Source of the DNA: Enterobacteriaceae endosymbiont of Plateumaris braccata | GTDB taxonomy: Bacteria > Pseudomonadota > Gammaproteobacteria > Enterobacterales > Enterobacteriaceae | Direction: 5' to 3' | Length of the DNA stretch: 64,000 bases | Assembly: GCF_012563325.1 (NCBI RefSeq) | Contig: NZ_CP046232.1 | Span: 64,321-128,320 of the forward strand | Shown: in pieces, positions 49,062 to 58,415 of the stretch | Layout: every line of letters begins with the position of its first letter | Numbering within the stretch: position 1 is the stretch's first letter | The notes under the pieces: generated by a model | The model's database searches: none | Told to the model about the DNA's origin: nothing | What the model saw: only the letters and a program-made list of their open reading frames with translations | Position numbers and translations under genes: made by a program

Positions 49062-49887
49062 AAAATGGTTATTTTATGCTAATATTATCTTAAAAAAAAA
49101 TAAAATATATCTATCTAAAATAGAATCAGAAATATTATTATCTTTTGTTCTTAATAAATCTAAATTTTGGATCTATGAATTTTATGAAAATTATTTAAAT
49201 ATAACACAATTAAAAAAATTAATGCAATTATTAAAAAGAAGAATAAATGGTGAACCAATTGCTTATATATTAGGATATTGTGAATTTTGGTCATTAAAAA
49301 TTAATGTTTCATCATTAACTTTTATACCTAGACCAGATACAGAAATTTTAGTAGAACACACATTAACAAAAATTAAATTTAATACAAAAAATATATTAGA
49401 TTTAGGTACAGGAACTGGAGCTATAGCTTTAGCTATAGCTAGTGAATGTAATAAATTAAATGTTATTGGAATAGATATAGTTCCAGAACTAATTAATATT
49501 GCAAAAAAAAATGCAAACAAATTATCTATTCATAATGTTAATTTTATACAAAGTAATTGGTTTAGTAATTTAAAACATCAAAAATTTGATATTATTGTAA
49601 GTAATCCTCCTTATATTAAATATAAAGATTATTTATTTCTTGAAAAAAGTATAAAATTTGAACCAATATATTCTTTAATTGCAGAAGATAATGGATTATC
49701 TAATTTTAATTCTATTATTTTACAATCTACTAAATATTTAAATAAATTTGGATGGATAATACTAGAACATGGATTCAATCAATCTAATCAAATTATGAAA
49801 ATATTACAAGAAAAAAAATATAAGAATATAAAAACTTGTTTAGATTATAATGGTAATAAAAGAGTAACTTATGGACAAAAAATTTAA
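49051..49887 (+). CDS. prmC: Release factor glutamine methyltransferase
   Basis: SAM-dependent N5-methylation of the GGQ glutamine of RF1 and RF2. 278 residues from the ATG at 49051 (E. coli 277), which overlaps the last 11 bases of prfA. SAM loop [16 protein letters not shown] near residue 115, catalytic NPPY in VSNPPYIKY near 185, and [10 protein letters not shown] then LIPRPDTE-like FIPRPDTE. Upstream in-frame codons inside prfA do not align with the family. Gene pair order is that of E. coli. Confidence 0.95.
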   Translation: MKIKKWLFYANIILKKNKIYLSKIESEILLSFVLNKSKFWIYEFYENYLNITQLKKLMQLLKRRINGEPIAYILGYCEFWSLKINVSSLTFIPRPDTEILVEHTLTKIKFNTKNILDLGTGTGAIALAIASECNKLNVIGIDIVPELINIAKKNANKLSIHNVNFIQSNWFSNLKHQKFDIIVSNPPYIKYKDYLFLEKSIKFEPIYSLIAEDNGLSNFNSIILQSTKYLNKFGWIILEHGFNQSNQIMKILQEKKYKNIKTCLDYNGNKRVTYGQKI

Positions 49888-50081
49888 TTTTTTTATAAAA
49901 ATTTTAATAAATTAAAAATTATTTTATTGTTATATAAATAAATATCACTATAATAATTATTATTAATTTTAATAACTAATAATTTTATTATATTTATAAT
50001 AATATATTAAATATATATATTTAATTGTAACTAATTATTTTAAAATTTATTAAATTCAATTAATTAATATAAAAGAAAAAA

Positions 50082-51374
50082 ATGCAACAAAATAATAATT
50101 CATCTAATTTTAATAATAAAAAAATAAAAAAAAAAAAACAATTATTAAATAAAAATAAATTACTAGAATTTGATCATAGAATATTTGGAAAAAAACTCAA
50201 TTTATATCATTTTCAAAATGAATCACCAGGGATGGTTTTTTGGCATAATAATGGTTATATTATTTTTCATGAATTAGAAAAATTTTTACGTAAAAAACTT
50301 GAAAAATATAACTATCAAGAAGTAAAAACACCATTAATAACAGATAGTATAATTTGGAAAAATACAGGACATTGGAAAATTTATAAAAAAGCGATTTTTA
50401 GTACATTTTCTGAAAATAGAAATTATTGTATTAAACCTATGAATTGTCCAGGACATATACAAATTTTTCAACAAGGTTTGAAATCATATAAAGATTTACC
50501 TTTAAGAATTGCAGAATTTGGTATTTGTCATCGAAATGAACCATCAGGTTCTTTGCATGGTTTAATGAGATTACGTAGTTTTACTCAGGATGATGCTCAT
50601 ATATTTTGCACACAAGAACAAATTTTAATAGAAATCGAAAATTGTATTAATATGATGCGTGAAATTTATCAAATTTTTGGTTTTAAAAATTTTTTAGTAA
50701 AATTATCTACAAGACCTAAAAACCGTATTGGAAATAATGAAGTATGGGATCAATCTGAAAAAAATTTAGCTATAGTTTTAAAAAAATTAGGTATAACTTT
50801 TAATTATCAGGTTGGAGAAGGTGCATTTTATGGACCTAAAATAGAATTTTCTTTTTTCGATTGTTTAAATCGTGAATGGCAATGTGGTACAATACAATTA
50901 GATTTTACATTACCAAATTGTTTAAATTTATTTTATATAGATTCTAAAAATGAACGTAAAACACCTATAATAATTCATCGTGCTATTTTAGGTTCTATAG
51001 AAAGATTTATTGGAATTATTCTGGAGGAATATTCTGGTTATTTACCTATTTGGTTAGCTCCATTACAAATCATCATAATTAATGTAAGTAATAAACATAC
51101 TGATTATGTTATAAATTTATTAAATATAATAAAACAAAATAATATTCGAGTTCAAGCAGATTTAAAAAATGAAAAAATATCTTTTAAAATTAGACAATAT
51201 ACTATACAACATATACCTTATATTTTAATATGTGGAGATAAAGAAATAGAAAATAATACAGTATCAATTCGTGATTGTTTTGGTAAAGATTTGGGAAATA
51301 TGAAAATTCATGATATTATCAGCAAGGTAAAAAAAGAAATTAATAATTATAATATTCATCAATTGGGGAGATAG
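50082..51374 (+). CDS. thrS: Threonyl-tRNA synthetase lacking TGS and editing domains
   Basis: Class II synthetase for tRNA-Thr. Only 430 residues against 642 in E. coli: after a 25-residue Asn/Lys-rich lead the protein begins at the catalytic core (FDHRIFGKKLNLYHF against RDHRKIGKQLDLYHM). The whole N-terminal TGS (about 1-62) and N2 editing domain (about 63-224 in E. coli) are missing, and the 194 bases upstream hold no remnant. Catalytic zinc ligands are intact: Cys122 in MNCPGH, His in QDDAHIF, His in IHRAILGS; RNEPSG is present. The anticodon-binding domain is complete (VQADLRNEKISFKIR). Serine mischarging would go uncorrected in cis. Heads the infC-rpmI-rplT-pheST operon. Confidence 0.95.
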   Translation: MQQNNNSSNFNNKKIKKKKQLLNKNKLLEFDHRIFGKKLNLYHFQNESPGMVFWHNNGYIIFHELEKFLRKKLEKYNYQEVKTPLITDSIIWKNTGHWKIYKKAIFSTFSENRNYCIKPMNCPGHIQIFQQGLKSYKDLPLRIAEFGICHRNEPSGSLHGLMRLRSFTQDDAHIFCTQEQILIEIENCINMMREIYQIFGFKNFLVKLSTRPKNRIGNNEVWDQSEKNLAIVLKKLGITFNYQVGEGAFYGPKIEFSFFDCLNREWQCGTIQLDFTLPNCLNLFYIDSKNERKTPIIIHRAILGSIERFIGIILEEYSGYLPIWLAPLQIIIINVSNKHTDYVINLLNIIKQNNIRVQADLKNEKISFKIRQYTIQHIPYILICGDKEIENNTVSIRDCFGKDLGNMKIHDIISKVKKEINNYNIHQLGR

Positions 51375-51377
51375 GAT

Positions 51378-51917
51378 ATTAAAAGTGGAAAAAAAATGAT
51401 ACAACTTAAACCTAATAAAATTAATGAAAATATTAAAGCTAAAATTGTAAGATTAATAGGTTTTAAAGGTGAGCAAGTTGGTATTGTTGATTTGAAAATT
51501 GCAATCATGAAAGCAAAAGAAATTGGATTTGATTTAGTAGAAATTAGTCCTAATGCAAATCCTCCTGTATGTCGTATAATGAATTATGGTAAATTTTTAT
51601 ACATAAAAAATAAAACATCAAGAGAACAAAAAAAGAAACAAAAAATAATTCAATTAAAAGAAATAAAATTTAGACCAAATACAGATCAAGGAGATTATCA
51701 GGTTAAATTACGTAGTTTAATTCGTTTTTTAGAAAAAGGAGATAAAATAAAAATAACTTTAAGATTTAGAGGTAGAGAAATGGTACATATCCAAATTGGA
51801 TTTTCTATGTTAAATAGAATAAAAAATGATTTAAATCATTTAGCTTTAGTTGAATATTTTCCCAAAAAAATTGAAGGAAGACAAATGATAATGATTTTAG
51901 TACCTAAAAAAAAATAA
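51378..51917 (+). CDS. infC: Translation initiation factor IF-3, AUU start
   Basis: Binds 30S subunits and proofreads start codons. Body strongly conserved: [34 protein letters not shown], the linker, [30 protein letters not shown] and [10 protein letters not shown] place the start at ATT 51378: reading ATT-K-S-G-K-K then [10 protein letters not shown] aligns codon for codon with the E. coli AUU start (KGGKRVQTARPNRIN), and GGGGAG at 51365-51370 sits 7 bases upstream. That gives 179 residues (E. coli 180). The in-frame ATG at 51396 lies after an A8 run with no ribosome-binding site. In E. coli the AUU lets IF3 repress its own synthesis. Confidence 0.93.
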   Translation: MKSGKKMIQLKPNKINENIKAKIVRLIGFKGEQVGIVDLKIAIMKAKEIGFDLVEISPNANPPVCRIMNYGKFLYIKNKTSREQKKKQKIIQLKEIKFRPNTDQGDYQVKLRSLIRFLEKGDKIKITLRFRGREMVHIQIGFSMLNRIKNDLNHLALVEYFPKKIEGRQMIMILVPKKK

Positions 51918-51979
51918 TTATAAATTTTTTTTATAAAATAATACGTTAGTTTTTTAAAAAATATTTGGATTACATAAAT

Positions 51980-52177
51980 ATGTTCAAACTTAAAACATTA
52001 CGTAGTGCTGCTAAACGTTTTAAAAAAACAAGTTCTGGAAAATTTAAACATAAACAAGCTAATTTAAGACATCTTTTAACAAAAAAAAAAGCTAAAAAAA
52101 AACGTTCTTTAAGAAAAAAAAAATTAGTATTTAAAGGAGATACATATTCATTAATATCTTGTTTACCTTATTTATAA
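51980..52177 (+). CDS. rpmI: 50S ribosomal protein L35
   Basis: 65 residues, the usual length. [24 protein letters not shown] start, [15 protein letters not shown] middle and SLISCLPYL end match E. coli. ATG at 51980; an in-frame TTG at 51965 is not needed. Preceded by TTGGAT, a weak ribosome-binding site. In E. coli its translation is repressed by L20 through an RNA pseudoknot; I could not confirm that structure here. Confidence 0.96.
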   Translation: MFKLKTLRSAAKRFKKTSSGKFKHKQANLRHLLTKKKAKKKRSLRKKKLVFKGDTYSLISCLPYL

Positions 52178-52211
52178 AAAAATTTAATAAAATTTGGAGA
52201 TCTTAAATTAT

Positions 52212-52562
52212 ATGGCTAGAGTTAAACGAGGTGTAATTTCTCATACCAGACATAAAAAAATTATTAAACAAGCTAAAGGATATCTTGGATCAAGATCAAG
52301 AACTTATAGATCTGCATTTCAAGCAATTGTAAAAGCAGGGCAATATTCTTATCGTGATAGACGTCAACGTAAAAGAAAATTTCGTCAATTATGGATTATA
52401 AGAATTAATGCTGCAGCTCGTCAAGAAAATATTTCTTATAGTTGTTTAATGAATAGATTTAAAAAATCTAATATTAATATTAATAGAAAAATTCTTTCTG
52501 AATTAGCTATTTTTGATAAACAATCATTTACTAAGTTAATAAATTTTACAAAAATTAATTAA
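52212..52562 (+). CDS. rplT: 50S ribosomal protein L20
   Basis: 116 residues (E. coli 118). [23 protein letters not shown] start, [27 protein letters not shown] and [13 protein letters not shown] are near identical to E. coli. ATG at 52212 with GGAG 13 bases upstream; an in-frame TTG at 52194 overlaps that site and is not used. L20 assembles early on 23S rRNA and in E. coli also represses this operon. Only 23 bases separate it from pheS. Confidence 0.97.
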   Translation: MARVKRGVISHTRHKKIIKQAKGYLGSRSRTYRSAFQAIVKAGQYSYRDRRQRKRKFRQLWIIRINAAARQENISYSCLMNRFKKSNININRKILSELAIFDKQSFTKLINFTKIN

Positions 52563-52585
52563 TTATTAATGAGAATATCTAAAAA

Positions 52586-53572
52586 ATGATATCTGATCTT
52601 AATCAAATAATAATAAATGTAAAAAAAGAAATTAATTTAATTAATAATATTAAAGAATTAAATATTTTTAAAGTAAAATATTTAGGAAAAAAAGGATATA
52701 TATCTTCACAATTTTTATTATTAAAAAAATTAACAAAACAAGAAAAAATTGAAAATAGTACAATTATTAATAATATAAAAAAACAAATCAAAACATTAAT
52801 AAAACAACATAAAAATAAATTAGAATCTAATAATATTAAATTTCAAGTTTTAAATAAAAAAATTGATATTACACTTCCTGGTAGATACTTTAAAATGGGA
52901 TCTCAACATCCCATAACTATGGTAATTTATGATATTGAGAATTTTTTTATAAAATTAGGATTTAAAATAACAGAAAGTCAAGAAATAGAAGATGTTTATC
53001 ATAATTTTGATGCATTAAATATATCAGAAAATCATCCTTCACGAACAGAACAAGATACTTTTTGGTTAAATAAAAAAAATTTATTACGTACACAAACTTC
53101 TAATATGCAAATTAGAATGATGAAAATTTTAAATCCTCCTATAAGAATATTAACTTCAGGTAAAGTATATCGAAATGATTATGATAACAGACATACTCCT
53201 ATGTTTCATCAGATAGAGGGATTATTAATAGACAATAATATTAATTTTTTAGAATTAAAAGCAATATTATCTTTATTTTTAAAATATTTTTTTGATGAAA
53301 AATTAAAAATTAGATTTAGACCATCTTATTTTCCATTTACTGAACCTTCTTTAGAAGTAGATATTATGGGTACAAATAATAAATGGATTGAAGTTTTAGG
53401 AGCAGGTATGGTACATCCTAATGTATTAGGTAATATTAATATTAATTTATTAAATTATTCAGGTTGTGCTTTTGGTATTGGAGTAGAACGTTTAGCTATG
53501 TTACGTTATAATATTAACGATATACGTTTATTTTTTGAAAATGATATACGTTTTCTTAAACAATTTAAATAA
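52586..53572 (+). CDS. pheS: Phenylalanyl-tRNA synthetase alpha chain
   Basis: Catalytic subunit of the alpha2-beta2 enzyme. 328 residues (E. coli 327). N-terminal coiled coil (about 1-85) is diverged; catalytic motifs follow: HPSRTEQDTFW, the motif 2 region KVYRNDYDNRHTPMFHQIEG, FRPSYFPFTEPS, GAGMVHPNVL and GIGVERLAML (motif 3). In E. coli the pheM leader peptide and attenuator separate rplT and pheS; here the 23-base gap leaves no room for them. Confidence 0.97.
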   Translation: MISDLNQIIINVKKEINLINNIKELNIFKVKYLGKKGYISSQFLLLKKLTKQEKIENSTIINNIKKQIKTLIKQHKNKLESNNIKFQVLNKKIDITLPGRYFKMGSQHPITMVIYDIENFFIKLGFKITESQEIEDVYHNFDALNISENHPSRTEQDTFWLNKKNLLRTQTSNMQIRMMKILNPPIRILTSGKVYRNDYDNRHTPMFHQIEGLLIDNNINFLELKAILSLFLKYFFDEKLKIRFRPSYFPFTEPSLEVDIMGTNNKWIEVLGAGMVHPNVLGNININLLNYSGCAFGIGVERLAMLRYNINDIRLFFENDIRFLKQFK

Positions 53573-53576
53573 AAAT

Positions 53577-56054
53577 ATGATTAAATTAAGTGAATTATGG
53601 TTACAAAAATGGATTCCCTATAATAATATTAAATTATTATCTGAACAATTAACAATGTTAGGATTTGAAGTAGAAAAAATTGAAGCAGTTTGTAAAACAA
53701 AGATAGATAATATATTTATAGGCCAAGTCATTGCTTGTCAGTTTAACAATAATAAAAATATTTATGATTTAACTATAGATATAGGAAATAATAAATTATA
53801 TAAAGTAAAATCAAATGCAATTAATTGTAAAAATAAAATAAAAGTAGTTATTGCAACTGTAGAATCATCTTTATATAAAAAAAACATACATAATCAAAAA
53901 TTTAATTTTTTATTCCAATCAGAAGGATTATTGTGTTCTAAAAAAATGCTAGGATTAAAAAACAATATATATGAAAATGTTAATCATATATTTATATTAA
54001 ATAATAATGTTAAAATAGGACAAAATGCTTATAAATATTTACAATTAAATGATAATATACTACATATTAATATACCATATAATCGTTCTGATTGTTTAAG
54101 TATTATGGGTATAGCAAGAGATTTATCAACTAAAATACAAAATGAAAATTATTTATTCACATTTCCTTATGAATATCATACAACTCAAAAAAAACAAATT
54201 AATAAAATAAATGTTTATATAAATAAAAATGCTAATAAATATAATTTAAGTTATTTTTATTGCGTTATACAAAATATTAATTTACGAAATAAAATTCCAT
54301 TTTTAATAGAACAAAGATTACAAAAATCGGGAATATTAATATCAAATAACAATCCTTTATTAAATATTAGTAATTATATAAATTTAGAATTAGGATTTCC
54401 AGTATATTTTTATGATCTTAATAAGATTACAGGTAATGACATATACATAAAAAAATATAAAAATGTTAATAACGATTATTTCATAGATGAAAAAAATAAT
54501 AAAATATCCTTATTAAAAGATACTTTAATAATTAAAGATAAAGAAAAAATACTATCTGTTCCAATTTTAGCACAAAACAAAAAAGTTATTATTAATATAG
54601 ATACTAAAAATATTTTATTAGAATGTTTTTTTTTGGATGCTAGTACAATAAAAAATTTATCTAATAAATATAAAATATTTAATTTGTTTACAAATCTTTA
54701 TGAAAGAGGATTAGATCCATTAATACAAAAAAAAATAGTATTAAGAACTATAAATCTAATATTACAAATATATGGTGGTGAAAGAAGTAAAATTAAAGTA
54801 GTAAACACAGATAATTATATTAATAATTTTTTAAAATTAAAAATAATTAAATTAAATTTTAAAAAAATTGAAAAAACATTAGGGTTTATTATAAAAAAAC
54901 ATAAAATATTCAATATAATTAATAAACTAGGATTTAAATTTATATTAAAAACAGATATTGATTGTACTGTTCAAATACCTAGTTGGAGATATGATATAAA
55001 AATTGAAGCTGATATAATAGAAGAAATAATACGTATATATGGATATAATAATATTCCTAATAAATATATTAAACTAAATTTAATTGAAAAAAATATTAAT
55101 TTTGATTTACTTTTAAAATTTAATAATATAAAAAAAATAAAAAATTCTCTAATTAGTAAAGGATATAATGAAGTTATTAACTATAGTTTTATAAATCCTA
55201 AAATACAATCTTTAATCTTTCCTAAAGAAAAATTTATTAAATTATGTAATCCTATTTCAACAGAAATGTCTATTATGCGTACTTCTTTATTATGTGGATT
55301 AATAAATAATATAATTTATAATCAGAATAGACAACAAAAATCTTTACGTTTTTTTGAAAGTGGATTATGTTTTAAAATAAATAAAAAATTAGAATTTGGA
55401 ATATCTCAAAAGTTAATGTTTGGAGGAATAATAAATGGTAAATTACATGAAGAACATTGGTCTTTATCTAATAGAAATGTAGATTTTTATGATTTAAAAG
55501 GTGATATAGAATATATATTTGACCTTTTAGGAAAAACAGATAAAATAGAATTTAGAACGATATCTAATATAAATTTTTTACATCCTAATCAAGGAGCATC
55601 TATATATTTAAATAATATTTTTATTGGATATATTGGAGTAATACATCCTTATATTCAAACATATTTAGGAATTAATGAAAATACTATTTTATTTGAATTA
55701 GAATGTAATAAAATATTAAATTATACAGAAACAAAAATTAAAACAATATCAAATTTACCAGTAAATCGTAGAGATATTTCTTTAATAGTAAAAGAAAATA
55801 TTCCTTTTATAAGTATTATACAAGAATGTAAAAATTTTTCAATAAGACAAATTATTGATATAAATTTATTTGATGTATATAAAGGTATAAAGATTCCTAA
55901 AGGATATAAAAGTTTTACAATAAGTTTTATTATACAAGATAATACTCACACATTAAAAGATCAAGAAATTAATAATATTATACAATTATGTATAAATAAA
56001 TTAAAAATAAAATTTCAAATTACATTAAGAGACAAAAACTGTGACTTTAACTAA
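53577..56054 (+). CDS. pheT: Phenylalanyl-tRNA synthetase beta chain
   Basis: 825 residues from the ATG at 53577 (E. coli 795), 4 bases after pheS. Start IKLSELWLQKWI aligns with the family. EMAP-like tRNA-binding domain (about 40-150), the B3/B4 editing region, B5 (RYDIKIEADIIEEIIRIYGY) and the C-terminal ferredoxin-fold anticodon-binding domain (NLPVNRRDISLIV) are all present but Asn/Lys/Ile-inflated. Its last 14 bases overlap the proposed GTG start of ihfA. Confidence 0.96.
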   Translation: MIKLSELWLQKWIPYNNIKLLSEQLTMLGFEVEKIEAVCKTKIDNIFIGQVIACQFNNNKNIYDLTIDIGNNKLYKVKSNAINCKNKIKVVIATVESSLYKKNIHNQKFNFLFQSEGLLCSKKMLGLKNNIYENVNHIFILNNNVKIGQNAYKYLQLNDNILHINIPYNRSDCLSIMGIARDLSTKIQNENYLFTFPYEYHTTQKKQINKINVYINKNANKYNLSYFYCVIQNINLRNKIPFLIEQRLQKSGILISNNNPLLNISNYINLELGFPVYFYDLNKITGNDIYIKKYKNVNNDYFIDEKNNKISLLKDTLIIKDKEKILSVPILAQNKKVIINIDTKNILLECFFLDASTIKNLSNKYKIFNLFTNLYERGLDPLIQKKIVLRTINLILQIYGGERSKIKVVNTDNYINNFLKLKIIKLNFKKIEKTLGFIIKKHKIFNIINKLGFKFILKTDIDCTVQIPSWRYDIKIEADIIEEIIRIYGYNNIPNKYIKLNLIEKNINFDLLLKFNNIKKIKNSLISKGYNEVINYSFINPKIQSLIFPKEKFIKLCNPISTEMSIMRTSLLCGLINNIIYNQNRQQKSLRFFESGLCFKINKKLEFGISQKLMFGGIINGKLHEEHWSLSNRNVDFYDLKGDIEYIFDLLGKTDKIEFRTISNINFLHPNQGASIYLNNIFIGYIGVIHPYIQTYLGINENTILFELECNKILNYTETKIKTISNLPVNRRDISLIVKENIPFISIIQECKNFSIRQIIDINLFDVYKGIKIPKGYKSFTISFIIQDNTHTLKDQEINNIIQLCINKLKIKFQITLRDKNCDFN

Positions 56055-56354
56055 AAAAAAATTTCTCAATATTTAGTTAAAAAATTTAAAATATATAAAA
56101 AAGATGCATTATATTTAGTATGTTTATTTTTTAAAGAATTAAAAAAAACTTTATTAAAAGGAGAAATAGTAAAATTATCTGGTTTCGGTAAATTTGAAAT
56201 ACATAATAAAAATTTTAGGCCAGGTCGTAATCCAAAAACAGGAAAATTTATACTTATTCATGCTAGAAAAGTTATAACTTTTAAAGCATGTCAAAAAATA
56301 AAAAAAAATTTATACAATATTTCATTAAATAAAAAAAATAAAATTAAATTTTAA
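56041..56354 (+). pseudogene. ihfA: Integration host factor alpha, one-base frameshift in an A9 tract (possibly still expressed)
   Basis: Sequence-specific DNA-bending protein, alpha half of IHF. From GTG 56041 the frame reads T-L-T-K-K-K-F then stops at 56074. With one more A in the A9 run (56053-56061) it reads [22 protein letters not shown], a gapless match to E. coli [22 protein letters not shown]. The remaining frame is open to 56354 and well conserved: [15 protein letters not shown] and the minor-groove arm RPGRNPKTG. Corrected length 104 (E. coli 99). Directly follows pheT as in E. coli. I type it as pseudogene only because no single frame holds both start and body; conservation suggests function. 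Confidence 0.85.
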
Positions 56355-56459
56355 TAAAATTATTATTTTTTTTTATTTATTAAATAATATTAAATTAATT
56401 TACTATTAATAAATAATATTGTATTTATATATAATATAAATATTAATAGGATTAAGTTT

Positions 56460-57064
56460 ATGTTTAGTGGAATTATTCAATGTATAGCGATAATAAAATT
56501 ATTAATTAAAAAAAAAATTTTATATATATGATAATAAAAACACCTAATTTATTTACTTTTGATTTAAAAAAAGGAGATTCTATTGCAAATGATGGGTGTT
56601 GTTTAACTATAAGTAATATAATTAATAATTTAATATGTTTTCATATTATTAAAAATACATTAAATATTACAACATTTAAAAAATTAAAAAAAGGAGATTG
56701 TTTAAATATTGAAAAATCATTAAAATTAATTGATTTTGTTGGTGGTCATTTAGTTTCTGGACATATTACAGATGTTGCTACAATTATTAAAGTAACAAAT
56801 TATATTAATTCTAAAACAATATGGTTAAAACCATATCATCAATCTCAAATGAAATATATTTTTCAAAAAGGATCTATATGTATAGATGGTATTAGTTTAA
56901 CAATAGATAAAGTTTATATTAATCAATTTAGTATTAATCTTATTCCAGAAACAATTATAAAAACTGTATTAGCAAGTAAAAAAATTAATCAAAGTGTTAA
57001 TATTGAAGTAGATCTATATACTAAAATAGCTGTAAATACTATAGAAAAATTGTTTAATCAATAA
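56460..57064 (+). CDS. ribE: Riboflavin synthase alpha chain, one-base frameshift in an A10 tract
   Basis: Dismutates lumazine to riboflavin. The true start is ATG 56460 (MFSGIIQ, E. coli MFTGIVQ), but that frame stops at 56529 after an A10 run (56508-56517). Adding one A gives ...KKKNFIYMIIKTPN, matching E. coli EKPNFRTHVVELPD with identical spacing. The main frame then runs to 57064 with both lumazine-binding repeats: NDGCCLTISN, GGHLVSGHI, KGSICIDGISLTI and LIPETI. An ATG at 56528 could make 178 residues, but would lack the N-terminal MFSG segment that is part of the family active site. Corrected length 201 (E. coli 213). Confidence 0.9.
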
Positions 57065-57105
57065 ATTATTTATTTAAATAAAATAAACCAAGAGATATAA
57101 ATTTA

Positions 57106-58398
57106 ATGATTATAAGTAAAAATAATGAAATAAATTTAATAGAAGTATTAAAAAATCGTAATATTATTAATCAAATTACAGATAAAAATAATTTAAAAAA
57201 TATTATAACAGAAAAAAAAATTCATTTATATTGTGGTTTTGATCCTACGGCTGACAGCTTACATATTGGTCATTTAATACCATTAATTGTATTAAGATAT
57301 TTTCAAAAATTAGGACATAAACCTATTATTTTATTGGGAGGAGCAACAGGATTAATAGGTGATCCTAGTTTTAAATTACAAGAAAGAAAAAAACAACCAA
57401 TTTATTTAATAAATGAATGGATTAATAAAATTAGTTTACAAATAAAACTTTTTTTAGATTTTAATTGTGGATCTAATAGTGCATTAATAGTAAATAATTA
57501 TGATTGGTTTAGTAAAATGAATGTTTTATTTTTTTTAAAAAAAATAGGTAAATATTTTTGTGTTAATCAAATGATGAATAAAGAATCTATAAAAAAAAGA
57601 ATAAATAAAAATACACAAGGAATTTCTTTTACTGAATTTTCATATAATTTATTACAATCTTATGATTTTGCTTATTTAAATAAATATTTTAATGTAATTT
57701 TACAAATAGGTGGATCGGATCAATGGGGACATATAGTTTCAGGGATTGATTTAATTAAAAAAATACATAAACAACAAGTATTTGGTTTAACTCATAAATT
57801 AATTACTAAAAATGATGGAACTAAATTTGGTAAAACAGAAAATAAAACAATATGGTTAGATTCTTTTAAAACAAGTCCATATGATTTTTTCCAATTTTGG
57901 TTAAATATTCATGATAATTTAGTTTATAATTTTTTAAAAATGTTTACTTCTATTGAAATAAGTACTATAGAAGATTTACAAAAATCTAATGATAATTCAA
58001 TAAAAAAAGTTAGCGCTCAAAATTTATTAGCTGAACATATGACTTATTTAGTTCATGGTGAAAATGCATTAGAATCTGCTAAAAAAATCACTGATTATAT
58101 TTTTTATAAAAAGTTAAATTATTTATCTAAAAATGATTTTCATATGCTATTAACTAATGGAATTAATAATATAATATTAAAAAATAAAAATTATTCTTTA
58201 CAAGAAATATTAATATTAAGTAAATTAGCTAAATCTAGAAGTCATGCAAAAAATATGATTGAATCTAATTCAATTTATATAAATAATAAAAAAAGATCTA
58301 ATCTTTTATATTTTTTTACTGAAGAAGATAAAATTTTTAATCATTTTACATTATTATGTAGAGGTAAAAAAAATTTTTGCTTATTATATTGGAAATAA
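57106..58398 (+). CDS. tyrS: Tyrosyl-tRNA synthetase
   Basis: Class I enzyme for tRNA-Tyr. 430 residues (E. coli 424). CGFDPTADSLHIGHLIPL carries HIGH near residue 52; GGATGLIGDPS, the tyrosine site QGISFTEFSYNLLQSYDF and GGSDQWGHI follow; KFGKT is the second signature near 243. The C-terminal S4 domain (LAKSRSHAKNMIESNSIYIN) is intact. AGAGAT lies upstream of the ATG. Confidence 0.98.
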   Translation: MIISKNNEINLIEVLKNRNIINQITDKNNLKNIITEKKIHLYCGFDPTADSLHIGHLIPLIVLRYFQKLGHKPIILLGGATGLIGDPSFKLQERKKQPIYLINEWINKISLQIKLFLDFNCGSNSALIVNNYDWFSKMNVLFFLKKIGKYFCVNQMMNKESIKKRINKNTQGISFTEFSYNLLQSYDFAYLNKYFNVILQIGGSDQWGHIVSGIDLIKKIHKQQVFGLTHKLITKNDGTKFGKTENKTIWLDSFKTSPYDFFQFWLNIHDNLVYNFLKMFTSIEISTIEDLQKSNDNSIKKVSAQNLLAEHMTYLVHGENALESAKKITDYIFYKKLNYLSKNDFHMLLTNGINNIILKNKNYSLQEILILSKLAKSRSHAKNMIESNSIYINNKKRSNLLYFFTEEDKIFNHFTLLCRGKKNFCLLYWK

Positions 58399-58415
58399 TA
58401 TAATAATATAATTAT

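Noticed and set aside
49888-50081. A separate or remnant ThrRS N-terminal domain upstream of thrS
   Set aside because: Only 194 bases of A/T-rich DNA with stops in all frames; too short for about 240 codons and no TGS motif.
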